Source: Actinacidiphila oryziradicis (GTDB lineage: Bacteria; Actinomycetota; Actinomycetes; Streptomycetales; Streptomycetaceae). From it: a stretch of DNA of 64,000 nt. This document shows positions 25,973-36,787 of the stretch, one piece after another. The stretch is taken from NCBI RefSeq assembly GCF_005047355.1, contig NZ_SUMC01000001.1, forward strand, positions 1 to 64,000. The letters run 5' to 3'. The notes below the pieces were generated by a model, which saw only the letters and a list, made by a program, of their open reading frames with translations, was not told the origin of the DNA and ran no database searches. A program made the translations under genes and the position numbers. The number at the start of each line of letters is the position of its first letter. Positions within the stretch are counted from its first letter, which is position 1.

Positions 25973-26370
25973 CGGCCCTCCAGGTCTTCGGCGCGCTGGA
26001 TGTCGACCAGTTCGACGTAGGCCTGCAGGAGGTCGCTGAGGTGCTTGCTCTGCTGGTACTCATCGAGCTGCGCCCACGCCTTGAGGCCGATGATCACGGG
26101 CAGGCTGTCGGGGTTCTGCTGCTGCATTTCCAGCACGGCCGCGTACAGGGGGCTGTCGCTCTCGTACTCGGACGTGATGTCCGCGAACGCCTTCTCGGGG
26201 TCCTTCAGAGCGCACACGTGGCCGTCGCGGAGGGAGCGGACCTGGGCGAGCCCGGTGTCGGTGGAGGCGTCGATGGTGACGGACCGCCAGGGGCACCACG
26301 TGCAGGTGACCTGTACGACGGCGGGCCGGGCGGCGTTCACCGGCTGTACGAGGGTGGTCTGCCAGCTCAC
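25969..26370 (-). CDS. Hypothetical protein with C/H residues
   Basis: A 133-residue protein. The N-terminus has CTWCPW and later DGHVC, a possible Cys-Cys-His-Cys zinc site seen in several small plasmid proteins. The rest is helical and acidic. It is ATGA-coupled on both sides. The function is unknown. Confidence 0.5.
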   Translation of the reverse strand: MSWQTTLVQPVNAARPAVVQVTCTWCPWRSVTIDASTDTGLAQVRSLRDGHVCALKDPEKAFADITSEYESDSPLYAAVLEMQQQNPDSLPVIIGLKAWAQLDEYQQSKHLSDLLQAYVELVDIQRAEDLEGR

Positions 26371-26702
26371 TGGTCATCACCGTCCACGTGCTCAGCGATC
26401 CAGCGGACGATGTCGTCGAAGGTCTCAGCCGGCTTGCCGGTACCGAGGGCAGTGAGGGCCCGCATGGAGACCTCGAATTCGGCGGCGTTGGCGGTTGCGG
26501 CGGCGGGGCTGGCACCGCGAGAGGCGAGGTACCGCTCGGCGGCGAACGGGTCGCTGTCTGCCCACGGGGCGGGGGTGCGGGTCTCGATCTCGATCATCAG
26601 CTCGACGGTGGCGGCGGCAATCTCATCGCCGTTGTCCATCCCCGTCTCCTTGGCCATAGCGAGGAAGGTGGCGCGCTCCACCCAGGTGTTCGGCTCGTTC
26701 AT
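26367..26702 (-). CDS. Hypothetical protein
   Basis: A 111-residue acidic helical protein (MNEPNTWVERATFLAMAKET). It has no recognised motif, and is coupled to both neighbours by overlapping stop and start codons. It lies directly downstream of the Spo11/TopoVI-A-like gene, so a partner role is possible but not supported by sequence. Confidence 0.5.
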   Translation of the reverse strand: MNEPNTWVERATFLAMAKETGMDNGDEIAAATVELMIEIETRTPAPWADSDPFAAERYLASRGASPAAATANAAEFEVSMRALTALGTGKPAETFDDIVRWIAEHVDGDDQ

Positions 26703-27631
26703 GAGCGGCCCCCAATCAGGCGGTAAAGACCTTCGCGTTCGGACTGCTCGGCTACCTGATGGAGCCGGTACGCCTCCGGGTTGATGTGCTGCGTGATCGC
26801 CGCTTTGGTGAGCCGACGGAGAATGGTCGGCGGGATCGCGTCGACCTCAACCGACTCGCCCTCGAAGCTCTTCGACCGGGAGTCGGACTTCTTCGTCGGC
26901 CTGGTCGGCAACTCGTACTCATCGATCTGCGCTGGCGTAACGGCGATCCGCTCGAAGATGGCGTGACTGAACCGGTGGCTGTCCTTGATGAAGGCGGTGA
27001 CCTTGCCCTGGAAGTCCTTCCAGGCGCCGATACCGGAAGGGTCGTGGTCGCCGAGCTGGTAGACGAACACCGGCTTGTTCGCGGCCAGGATCGCCTGCGC
27101 CATCGAGTAGCAGAACGTCTCAGAGGCGTAGCCGCGCAGGACCCCGAGAGGAACGTCCCACGCGTCCGTCACCGGGGTGAGGACACCGGATATGGCGTCC
27201 TTCTCGGTGAAGACGTGGACCTCAACACCCTGGTCGAGCCAGAGGGCGCGCCGGTAGGAAGCTGCGGCAGCGTCCAGCATCGCGTCGGCGGTGTTCCACG
27301 TGGTGGGCTTGACGACCCAACGGGTGCCGTCGGTGATGTGGTGGTACGGGAGACGGCCGGACCTGCGCAGCTTGAGAACCTGCCGGCCGACCAGGCGGTA
27401 GCCGTCTTCGGTCTTGTCGACTGCCCCGGAACTTACGACGCGGTAGTAGACGCCCCGAAGGGTGACCGGGCTTTCCTGAGCTACGGCCGCGAGGATGGCG
27501 TCGTCGATGACGTCCAACTCGGCGACGGTCCGCCGCTTCCGCTTTACGGTGCTAGCACCGTAAGACCGATCGGCGGCCGGGCGGCCGAGGATGTCGTCCT
27601 CGGCCGCGTCGGTTATGTGCCTGTCGGTCAC
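26699..27631 (-). CDS. Spo11/topoisomerase VI A-like protein (Mini-A type)
   Basis: A 310-residue protein. It has the catalytic-tyrosine motif of TopoVI-A and Spo11 (VTLRGVYYRV, Tyr62/63) in a winged-helix region. The Toprim acidic residues are present: Glu143 in VHVFTEKDAI, and Asp195/Asp197 in QLGDHDPSGIGA. This is the order of TopoVI-A enzymes, which cut DNA through a tyrosine. No TopoVI-B partner is in the element, so it resembles stand-alone Mini-A proteins of mobile elements, of unknown biochemistry. It may cleave or relax the element's DNA in replication or transfer. The first ~35 residues have no match. Confidence rests on three separate motifs. Confidence 0.78.
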   Translation of the reverse strand: MTDRHITDAAEDDILGRPAADRSYGASTVKRKRRTVAELDVIDDAILAAVAQESPVTLRGVYYRVVSSGAVDKTEDGYRLVGRQVLKLRRSGRLPYHHITDGTRWVVKPTTWNTADAMLDAAAASYRRALWLDQGVEVHVFTEKDAISGVLTPVTDAWDVPLGVLRGYASETFCYSMAQAILAANKPVFVYQLGDHDPSGIGAWKDFQGKVTAFIKDSHRFSHAIFERIAVTPAQIDEYELPTRPTKKSDSRSKSFEGESVEVDAIPPTILRRLTKAAITQHINPEAYRLHQVAEQSEREGLYRLIGGRS

Positions 27632-28137
27632 GCCTGCCGCCGCTGGTAGTCGGCGCGGACCTGGACGAGCTGGGCGTGCCGGTCCTTGAGCGAGTCGAGG
27701 CGCTCGGCCAGCGTGCGGATGACCGTGGCCAGGCCGTCCGGGTCGAGGCCCTCGATGTAGTGGTCGTCGATCATCTCGATCGTGACGTGCGGCAGTCGCT
27801 CAGCGATGGTCGCCGAGAACGGCATGACCCGGATCTCCGAGCCCAGGACCCGGAACTCCTCGGGGTGCCCGTTGGTGTTGAGCGGCAGCGTCACGTTCTC
27901 GCGGGGCGTCTGGCACCAAACATCTTCGGCGAACGTCGGCCGCGCGATGTTGTCGCTGTGGTCGATGATGCAGCCGGTCATGCAGGTGAACGTGGTCGGC
28001 TTGCCGGTGTTCCGGTTGGTGAACGTCCAGGTGCGGGGCAGCTGCTCGCCGGCCTGGGTGAACGGGACGGCGCGAACGGCGGTGCCGTTGACGGTGGCCT
28101 GCGTCTCGTGGCCGATTACCCGGTTGTCTGACATCAT
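27628..28137 (-). CDS. DUF6907-like protein (second copy)
   Basis: A 169-residue protein. The start is taken at the ATG-ATG pair; an upstream GTG at 28152 is also possible. It has CMTGCIIDHSDN followed by further His and a Cys, and a C-terminal helix (GLATVIRTLAERLDSLKDRH) like the protein at 6607. The layout resembles DUF6907. The duplicate in both halves of the element suggests a shared function in its maintenance. Its stop overlaps the Spo11-like gene. Confidence 0.6.
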   Translation of the reverse strand: MMSDNRVIGHETQATVNGTAVRAVPFTQAGEQLPRTWTFTNRNTGKPTTFTCMTGCIIDHSDNIARPTFAEDVWCQTPRENVTLPLNTNGHPEEFRVLGSEIRVMPFSATIAERLPHVTIEMIDDHYIEGLDPDGLATVIRTLAERLDSLKDRHAQLVQVRADYQRRQA

Positions 28138-28254
28138 GGGATCTGCTTTCACTTGCGCGTCCGCCGTTGGCTTGTCGGTCCTGGGCGGGCGCTGGATGGG
28201 TGGCGTTGGCTCCGGGGTTGTAGCGACCTCGGGGCCGCTGCCGTTTTTGGGGCT

Positions 28255-28446
28255 CTAGGCTGCCGTGTCGCGGGGCTCGGCGTCGGCCTTGCGCCTGCTC
28301 GGCTGTGTGAGCCCGAGAATGGTCACGAGACGGCGGACCTGGGCGTCAGTGAGTTCGCGGTCCGCGTAGATGTCGGAGAGCGTCACCTTGGCTCGCGCCG
28401 TCTTCACTCGTGCGGGCTGCGCTGCAGCCGTCTGCTCGGCGTTCAC
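28255..28446 (-). CDS. Small basic helical protein
   Basis: A 63-residue protein starting at a GTG overlapping the XRE stop (GTGA). It has a short helical core VTLSDIYADRELTDAQVRRL. No known motif. It is the second gene of the leftward operon; a small regulator or a partner of the repressor is possible. Confidence 0.5.
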   Translation of the reverse strand: MNAEQTAAAQPARVKTARAKVTLSDIYADRELTDAQVRRLVTILGLTQPSRRKADAEPRDTAA

Positions 28447-28694
28447 GCCGCATCCCGGGCGTAAGGGGCCAGCTGTGCCTGTAGTTCGGTCAGGTCGTAG
28501 ACACCCGCAAGCCGAGACAGGGTGTCGACGCTGAGTCCGGCAAGTCCGCGCTCCACCTTCGACAGGTGGGACTCGTCCATGCCGGCCTTCGCCGCTGCCT
28601 GGCTGAGCGTCCACCCACGCGCCCTCCGAAGGGTGCGTAGGGTTTGACCCGTGCCGAACATACATGCTCGCTGGCCAACACTGGTGTTGGCCAT
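28443..28694 (-). CDS. XRE-family repressor
   Basis: An 83-residue protein that is almost only an HTH domain (LRTLRRARGWTLSQAAAKAG, MDESHLSKVERGLAGLS, LSRLAGVYDL). It is the first gene of the leftward operon. A palindrome GGCCAACAC-TG-GTGTTGGCC overlaps its first codons (28673-28692), so it very likely represses itself and the whole operon. A related site lies at 28741-28760. This is a typical phage-like or plasmid-like switch. Confidence 0.8.
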   Translation of the reverse strand: MANTSVGQRACMFGTGQTLRTLRRARGWTLSQAAAKAGMDESHLSKVERGLAGLSVDTLSRLAGVYDLTELQAQLAPYARDAA

Positions 28695-28760
28695 GCCCCG
28701 AGACTAGTCTTCTTTGGCATGGCATGCAAGAGCGTTGGGAGGCCAACACCAGTGTCGCCC
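28673..28760. promoter_or_regulatory. Divergent operator region
   Basis: Two operator-like sites: the palindrome at 28673-28692 (arms of 9 bp, GGCCAACAC and GTGTTGGCC) and a half-degenerate copy GGCCAACACCAGTGTCGCC at 28741-28759. They lie between, and partly inside, two divergent regulator genes. They are the expected binding sites of the XRE proteins. Confidence 0.7.
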
Positions 28761-28788
28761 TGGGGGTAGTGAGTGGTACGTTCCCGGC

Positions 28789-29493
28789 GTGGGATCTGAA
28801 TCCGAGGACGACCTCGCCAATAAGCTCGGCAACGAGCTCACGGCCGCCCATGAGGCAGCCGAACTCCCGAGCCTGACGGCGGACGGGGTTGTGTCCTACA
28901 ACCTGCTGAGAGCCCGTGAACTCCGCGGGTGGACGCAGCTTGAGGCGGCGGAGCGCATCTCCACCTGCCTTGGCAAGACGTGGTCAATCCCGGTCTACGC
29001 CGCCGCCGAGCGGGCGCACCGGTCAGCGAGGGTGAAGGAGTTCAGCGCGGACGAACTGGTCGCGCTCTCACGAGCCTTCCGTCTGCCGCTCACGTGGTGG
29101 TTGGTTCCGCCGGGGCCGGACACCAGGATCAAGCCCAGGTCCGCAGACGAGGCGATCACTACCGATGACCTGCTGTCGCTGCTGTTCCCTGCCGAAGGCG
29201 AGATGCAGACGGATCTGGAGAACCGCACTGCGACACTCTTCAGTCAACTGGCGGCGAAGGCAGGCAGCGGCCAGACGTCGGCCTATCTCGAATACGTGAA
29301 CCGCCGAAACTCTGCGCTGCAGTCCATGATCTTCAGCGCCTTCAAGGCGGCCAACATCGAATCCGCGCCGGCCGAGCTGGACGAGATTGCCCGGCGACTC
29401 AAGATGGCGCTTGGCATCCTCACCTCCGACTTGCAGCACGACGGCTTGGCCGACCCCTCCGCGACGGAAGACCCAGACGTCGCAGGCTCTTGA
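28789..29493 (+). CDS. XRE-type regulator, divergent
   Basis: A 234-residue protein. The GTG start at 28789 is chosen because the upstream frame is not coding-like, and no Shine-Dalgarno is seen, which suggests a leaderless mRNA. Residues 30-90 hold an XRE-like helix-turn-helix (LLRARELRGWTQLEAAERIS ... SADELVALSRAFRLP), with a Trp-rich stretch (PLTWWLVPPGPDTR) and a helical C-terminal half. Probably a second switch protein set against the XRE repressor. Element repressors of this design are common in actinobacteria. Confidence 0.7.
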   Translation: MGSESEDDLANKLGNELTAAHEAAELPSLTADGVVSYNLLRARELRGWTQLEAAERISTCLGKTWSIPVYAAAERAHRSARVKEFSADELVALSRAFRLPLTWWLVPPGPDTRIKPRSADEAITTDDLLSLLFPAEGEMQTDLENRTATLFSQLAAKAGSGQTSAYLEYVNRRNSALQSMIFSAFKAANIESAPAELDEIARRLKMALGILTSDLQHDGLADPSATEDPDVAGS

Positions 29494-29548
29494 GTCCAAC
29501 AACGAAGGGCCCAGGCTCGGGAGAGCGCGGGCCCTTCGTTTTGGCGCG

Positions 29549-31081
29549 TCAGGCTTGAGGGTCCAGCGGGCGCAGCCTGTCGGGGTCGAATCGGCGGGGC
29601 TTGCCCACGATGAACGGGACAACCTCGTAGCCAGCCGTCACCGTGAGCACGACCTCGCGCTTGTCGGCCGGCGTCAGCCGGGCCCAGCCCTCGCGTACAT
29701 CACCGGCAAGCAGCTTCCGCAGCACGCGCGGCGCCGCAGAAGTGAGCAGGGCCCGCGACTCCTTCACGCGCCTCTCGATGATCCTGCGCGCCTCGCCATA
29801 CTCGGCGAAGCTGATCTCTTTGCGGGCCCACATGCCGGCAAGCTGCTTCAGCTGCGCCTCATCCTCGACCAGCTCTGCACGTGCGGCATCGGTTGCCTCA
29901 TGGGTGGCGATGGACCGCAGCCGCCCGAGCACGTCCGGCAGCGATAGCAGGTCGAGCATCTGGCGCTCAACCTCCTCCTCCGCGGGCACGGCCTTGATGC
30001 TGATCTTTCCGCAGCCACCCCTGTTCCGGGCACACCAGTACTGCTCCCCCGCGTTGCCATGCTTGCCCGTGAGTCCGTGGCCGCATTGCGAGCAGTGCAG
30101 GACGTCGGTCAGCCATCGTTTTAGGGTGATGTCGATGTGACGGCCCCGCTCGGAGAGGCGCACGCAGACCTGTTCCCACGTCTCCGTATCAAGGATGGCC
30201 GGCCACACGGCTGTCCCCGCGATCTCACCTCGGTGTGCGCGGAGACCGGCGATACGCGGCTTGGTGACGACCGATCGGACGGAGCGGGCGTTCCATGCGG
30301 CACCCGTGACGGTGGGTACCTCGCGGGCTTGGAGGTCGTCAGCGATGGAGTTGAGGCTCTCGCCGTGCGTCTCGTAGGCGGTCCACTGCTCCGGCGTCCA
30401 GTCGTGCCAGGTGCCGAGGACGCGAGCTGCGATCTCTCGCACGATCTTGGCTTCCTCGGGTACGACTTCGAGGTTCCGCCGGTCGTAGCCGTAGCCGCGG
30501 AACCCTCCCCCGCCGGGCTTGCCCTCGGCTGCGAGCTCCTCGTGCTTGCGGGAGACGCGCCGGGAAGTGTCGCGGCTGGACTTGTTGGCGACGGCGCACA
30601 TGATGCGCGCCATGGTGATGTCCGCGTCGTTGGCGAGCCGCAGGGATCCCGTGACGCTCTCGACCGGGATGCGGGGGCGCCGGGACTCGACGACGTCGAT
30701 GAGGTCTTCGAGGTCGCGGGGGTCCCGGGCGACGCGGTCCAGGTCGTCCGCGATCAGGCCGTCACACTCGCCGGACGCGAGCAGGTCCAGGGCGGCGCGG
30801 AAGCCGGGCCGGACGGTGCGCAGGCCTGTCGTGCCGTCAGGAAGGGCGATCTTGCGGCGCTTGAAGGCGCTGGTGTCGTCCTCGGGGATCACCTTGGTGA
30901 TGGTCCACCCGAGGCGCTTGGCGTGCGCCCGGCCGTCCTCCTCCTGCCTACCGATCCCTTTGGAGAATTCGGCGCGCCAGCGGTCGGACCAACGCTCGGA
31001 TTCTCCGTCCGGCTCGTCGGTCTCATCCTCGCGGGTGCGGTAGCTGATGCGCAGCAGGAGTACGGCCCTTGTCGGTGTCAT
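29549..31081 (-). CDS. Large serine recombinase (integrase) of the comEA element
   Basis: A 510-residue large serine recombinase. The catalytic Ser is in LLRISYRT (about residue 12), with the acceptor block GRQEEDGRAHAKRLG and DLDRVARDPRDLEDL. The recombinase domain begins near GGGGFRGYGYD, and a zinc ribbon (CSQCGHGLTG ... CARNRGGCG) lies near residues 330-365. A coiled-coil lies before the C-terminus. The start codon is about 30 bp from the right junction at 31110. This and the other serine recombinase are clearly different subgroups, so the comEC and comEA insertions are independent. Confidence 0.93.
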   Translation of the reverse strand: MTPTRAVLLLRISYRTREDETDEPDGESERWSDRWRAEFSKGIGRQEEDGRAHAKRLGWTITKVIPEDDTSAFKRRKIALPDGTTGLRTVRPGFRAALDLLASGECDGLIADDLDRVARDPRDLEDLIDVVESRRPRIPVESVTGSLRLANDADITMARIMCAVANKSSRDTSRRVSRKHEELAAEGKPGGGGFRGYGYDRRNLEVVPEEAKIVREIAARVLGTWHDWTPEQWTAYETHGESLNSIADDLQAREVPTVTGAAWNARSVRSVVTKPRIAGLRAHRGEIAGTAVWPAILDTETWEQVCVRLSERGRHIDITLKRWLTDVLHCSQCGHGLTGKHGNAGEQYWCARNRGGCGKISIKAVPAEEEVERQMLDLLSLPDVLGRLRSIATHEATDAARAELVEDEAQLKQLAGMWARKEISFAEYGEARRIIERRVKESRALLTSAAPRVLRKLLAGDVREGWARLTPADKREVVLTVTAGYEVVPFIVGKPRRFDPDRLRPLDPQA

Positions 31082-31090
31082 GGCTTTAGG

Positions 31091-31945
31091 TTACGCTATG
31101 GATATCGGATCGCCGATGCCGGTGACATCGTTGAGCTGGTCGATGGAGGCGAAGCCGCCATGCCGGGCGCGGTAGTCGAGGATGTGCTGGGCCAGGACGG
31201 GGCCGACGCCGGGGAGGGTCTCCAACTGGTCGAGGGTGGCGGTGCCGAGGCTGACCGGGGCTGAGGGGCCGGACGGCGATGTGCCGGAAGGCAGGGGCGC
31301 TGGGGCCCCGACCAGGATCTGTTCGCCGTCGGCCAGGAGCCTGGCCAGGTTGAGAGCACTGGTGTCCGCGCCGGGCACCGCACCGCCGGCCGCCCTGAGG
31401 GCGTCAGCGACGCGGGAGCCGGAAGGCAGCTTCCGCAGACCGGGATTGCGCACCTTGCCCGCGATGTCGACGACCAGCCGGGCCTTCGCCGCAACGGCGG
31501 GCGGCGGCCCCGGTGAAGGACGCGGTACCGCCGCGCGGGTGGCCGGCGGCACGGCGACCGTGTGCGGGCGGCCGGTCCAGAAATGGTGCACCGCGAAGCC
31601 TGCGGCGGCCAGAAGCACTACCCCGAGCGCGGCGACGGTCTTCAACTCGACGCCGCAACGCACAAACAGCCACGTCGCGAGGCGTGAGACGGCCGAAGGA
31701 CGCGGAACGGGGGACGGCGGCTCCTGCGCTGCCGCTTCCGGCGCAGGTGCCGGCGCCGGTGATCCGGTCGGCGGAGTCGGATCGCGGACCGGCGGATGAA
31801 GGACCGGCGGATGAAGGACCGGCGGGCTGTGGAGCGGCGCATCGAAGAGCGTTGCGGCACGCTGCCGTACGACGGCGTGAAGGTCCTTGCGACGATTGGT
31901 TACAGTGAGTGTTCCCATGCGACTGACAGTAGCGCCCATCGCCAC
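31091..31945 (-). pseudogene. comEA: comEA, DNA receptor, 3' end replaced by element
   Basis: ComEA binds incoming DNA at the membrane in competent bacteria. This part keeps an N-terminal membrane helix (AALGVVLLAAAGFAVHHFW), an SLBB domain (ARLVVDIAGKVRNPGLRKLP), and most of the helix-hairpin-helix domain (TLPGVGPVLAQHILDYRARH, QLNDVTGIGD). The frame then reads PISIA and stops, within the element. The missing end is at 5721-5765. The truncated product lacks the last loop and helix of the HhH region; whether it still binds DNA is unknown. The start is uncertain (31945 or 31918). The gene lies 67 bp after degV on the same strand. Confidence 0.9.
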
Positions 31946-32012
31946 GGTGAGATGATCTTGCTTCCCGCCTGTGGATAACTAGGCAGCCCGCCCCGCGCCC
32001 CCGCGCGCCGGC

Positions 32013-32858
32013 TCATCGCGGCGAGACCACGGCGCCGAGAAGCCCCGGCCCGGTGTGCGCGCCGATGACGGCGCCGACCTCGCTGACCATCAGGTCGTCC
32101 AGGCCGGGCACACGAGCCCGTAGCCGCTCGGCGAGCAGGGCCGCGCGGTCGGCGGTGGCGAGGTGGTGGACGGCGATGTCCACGCGCCGGGCACCGGCCC
32201 GTTCGACGACGATTTCCTCCAGTCGGGCGACAGCCTTGGACGCGGTGCGCACTTTCTCCATGAGCTGGATCCGGCCTTCGGCGAGCTGGAGAAGGGGCTT
32301 GACGGCGAGCGCCGAGCCCAGCAGCGCCTGGGCCGCGCCAATGCGGCCGCCGCGCCGCAGGTAGTCGAGGGTGTCGACGTAGAAGTAGGCGGAGGTGTCC
32401 GAGGCGCGTTTCTCCGCTGCCGCGACGATCTCGTCCGCCGAGCCGCCCGCTTCCGCCGCTTCGGCGGCGCTGAGCACGGAGAAGCCGAGCGCCATCGCGA
32501 CCATGGCGGTGTCCACGACGTGTACCGGGACCGGAGCCGCCGCGGCGGCGAGGAGGGCGGCGTCATATGTGCCGGAGAACTCGGCGGACAGGTGCAGCGA
32601 CACGATGGCGGTCGCGCCCGCTTCAGCGGCGGCGCGGTAGGCGGCGGCGAACTCCTCGGGGCTGGGCCGGGATGTCGTCACGGGTTTGCGGCGCTGCAGC
32701 GCGCGGGCGACGGCGGGGGCGGAGACCTCGGTGCCTTCTTCCAGCGCTTCGTCGCCGATCACCACCGCGAGCCGCACGACCGTGATGTGGTGCCGGGTCA
32801 GGGCCTCCTGAGGCAGGTAGGCCGTTGAATCGGTGACGATCGCGATATGGGACGACAT
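32013..32858 (-). CDS. degV: DegV family fatty-acid-binding protein
   Basis: A 281-residue protein beginning [16 protein letters not shown], with the DegV signature and the [13 protein letters not shown] motif. DegV proteins bind a fatty acid in a central pocket and, in other bacteria, act with FakA kinase. Full-length for the family. It ends 67 bp before comEA, in the same order as in related genomes. A direct link to the competence genes is not known. Confidence 0.9.
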   Translation of the reverse strand: MSSHIAIVTDSTAYLPQEALTRHHITVVRLAVVIGDEALEEGTEVSAPAVARALQRRKPVTTSRPSPEEFAAAYRAAAEAGATAIVSLHLSAEFSGTYDAALLAAAAAPVPVHVVDTAMVAMALGFSVLSAAEAAEAGGSADEIVAAAEKRASDTSAYFYVDTLDYLRRGGRIGAAQALLGSALAVKPLLQLAEGRIQLMEKVRTASKAVARLEEIVVERAGARRVDIAVHHLATADRAALLAERLRARVPGLDDLMVSEVGAVIGAHTGPGLLGAVVSPR

Positions 32859-32925
32859 GTGCGGGAGGTTACCCGCGTGGGGAGCGAGAGGACAGTACGG
32901 CCCTGGTCAAGATCAGGTAGGGGGA

Positions 32926-33612
32926 TCAGGCGGTGCGCTTGGGCTTGCCCAGCCGCTTGCCCAGTGGATTGCCCAGTGGATTGCCCAGTGGATTGCCCAG
33001 TGGATTGCCCATTGGCTTGTCCAGCGGCTTGTGCGGCTTGTCCACCGGCTCGTCCTCGGGCGGCGTGACGGGTGCCCAGTGCCGCAACGCCCCGGCCTCG
33101 ACCTCGATCTGGCGGCCCAGTGCCGCGAGGTCGTCATCGGCGAACTGGCGGGCGCGGTCCTGGGCGGCCCAGCGCAGGGAGTCGGCGGAGTGGGTGATGC
33201 GGTGGGTACGTTCGCGGAGTTCGGGGAGGCGCGCAGCGATCCGGGACTTGTCGGGCTCGCGTTCCAGGATGCGCAGCTCGGCGTCGAGGTCCTTGGCATG
33301 TTCGCGGAGCCGGGCGAGCAGAGCCAGCGCCTCGCCGAGCGAGGCGTCGGAGGCCACGTGGGGCTCCAGCGTCTCGCGGGTGCCGGTGATGGACGTACGC
33401 AAGGAGAGCCGTAGCCCGGCGAGGTCGCCGACCGGGCCGGGCTGGGTGTACTTGCGGGCCTTGAGGGTCGTCTCCTCGACCACCCGGCGAGCCTGCAGGC
33501 CCGTCCGTTCCACGCCGCGCTGCACAGCTCGTACGGTCCTGACCGCCGCCACGACGCCGAGGGCCACGAAGGAGACCATAAGCAGCGAGAACAGTGCCAG
33601 GGCGAAATTCAC
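32926..33612 (-). CDS. Membrane protein with coiled coil and GNPL repeats
   Basis: A 228-residue protein. The N-terminus has one membrane helix ([21 protein letters not shown]), followed by a long coiled coil (about 40-170). A Pro/Lys-rich C-terminal tail contains four consecutive GNPL repeats and ends [10 protein letters not shown]. The DNA for the repeats is a 12-bp tandem unit and may vary in copy number. It lies between degV and leuS on the same strand. I do not recognise the family. Confidence 0.65.
   Translation of the reverse strand: MNFALALFSLLMVSFVALGVVAAVRTVRAVQRGVERTGLQARRVVEETTLKARKYTQPGPVGDLAGLRLSLRTSITGTRETLEPHVASDASLGEALALLARLREHAKDLDAELRILEREPDKSRIAARLPELRERTHRITHSADSLRWAAQDRARQFADDDLAALGRQIEVEAGALRHWAPVTPPEDEPVDKPHKPLDKPMGNPLGNPLGNPLGNPLGKRLGKPKRTA
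32949..33018 (-). repeat. 12-bp tandem repeat in the C-terminus of a coding gene
   Basis: The unit CCCAGTGGATTG occurs about four times without change plus degenerate flanks (one CCCATTGGCTTG). In the protein it gives repeated GNPL. Such in-frame minisatellites expand and contract by slippage. Confidence 0.8.
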
Positions 33613-33719
33613 AGCGGCTCCAAGGCTCGGCTCACGTCGTGTTCCAGGTCAAAGGTAAACCCACAGGGGCGGTCACGGGTTCCGGATGAACCCCAACCGC
33701 CCCCTGGTGGCCGCCCCGA

Positions 33720-36557
<2,838 letters not shown>

Positions 36558-36623
36558 CGTCCTCGGTACTCCATCGATGTCATGACGGCCTGCGGCCCGG
36601 CCGTGCGCTCTACCTGCCGAAAT

Positions 36624-36649
36624 GAAAAAGCCCCTCGCACAGGAGGGGC
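36624..36649 (-). terminator. Attenuator terminator of leuS
   Basis: A GCCCCTC arm pairs with GAGGGGC around a 6-nt loop, followed on the minus strand by UUUUU. It lies between the leader peptide and the leuS ATG. Stalling at the Leu codons of the leader should allow an alternative fold and read-through. Confidence 0.75.
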
Positions 36650-36671
36650 GCCGCACTGACCTGGATCCTCG

Positions 36672-36710
36672 TCAGCACGGCTCGCTAAGCAGAAGGCGTA
36701 CGGCATGCAT
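36672..36710 (-). CDS. leuS leader peptide with three Leu codons
   Basis: A 12-residue reading frame, MHAVRLLLSEPC. It contains three successive Leu codons CTT-CTG-CTT, of which CTT is rare in GC-rich Streptomyces genes. It precedes the terminator of the leuS leader by 22 bp. The pattern is that of a ribosome-mediated attenuator sensing charged tRNA-Leu. Confidence 0.7.
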   Translation of the reverse strand: MHAVRLLLSEPC

Positions 36711-36736
36711 GTGGCCAGGTTACCGCAGTACCCGAA

Positions 36737-36770
36737 GGGCCCGCACCGGGGATGTCCCCGGTGCGGGCCC
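36737..36770. terminator. Strong bidirectional terminator
   Basis: A perfect 15-bp stem (GGGCCCGCACCGGGG with CCCCGGTGCGGGCCC) and a 4-nt loop lie 18 bp from the stop of the S53 peptidase gene. Confidence 0.8.
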
Positions 36771-36787
36771 CATGGCCCGCTACCGCG

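Noticed and set aside
36618..36720. T-box riboswitch upstream of leuS
   Set aside because: I looked for the T-box AGGGTGG-type sequence and a specifier loop and found none. The Leu-rich leader peptide and terminator explain the region better.
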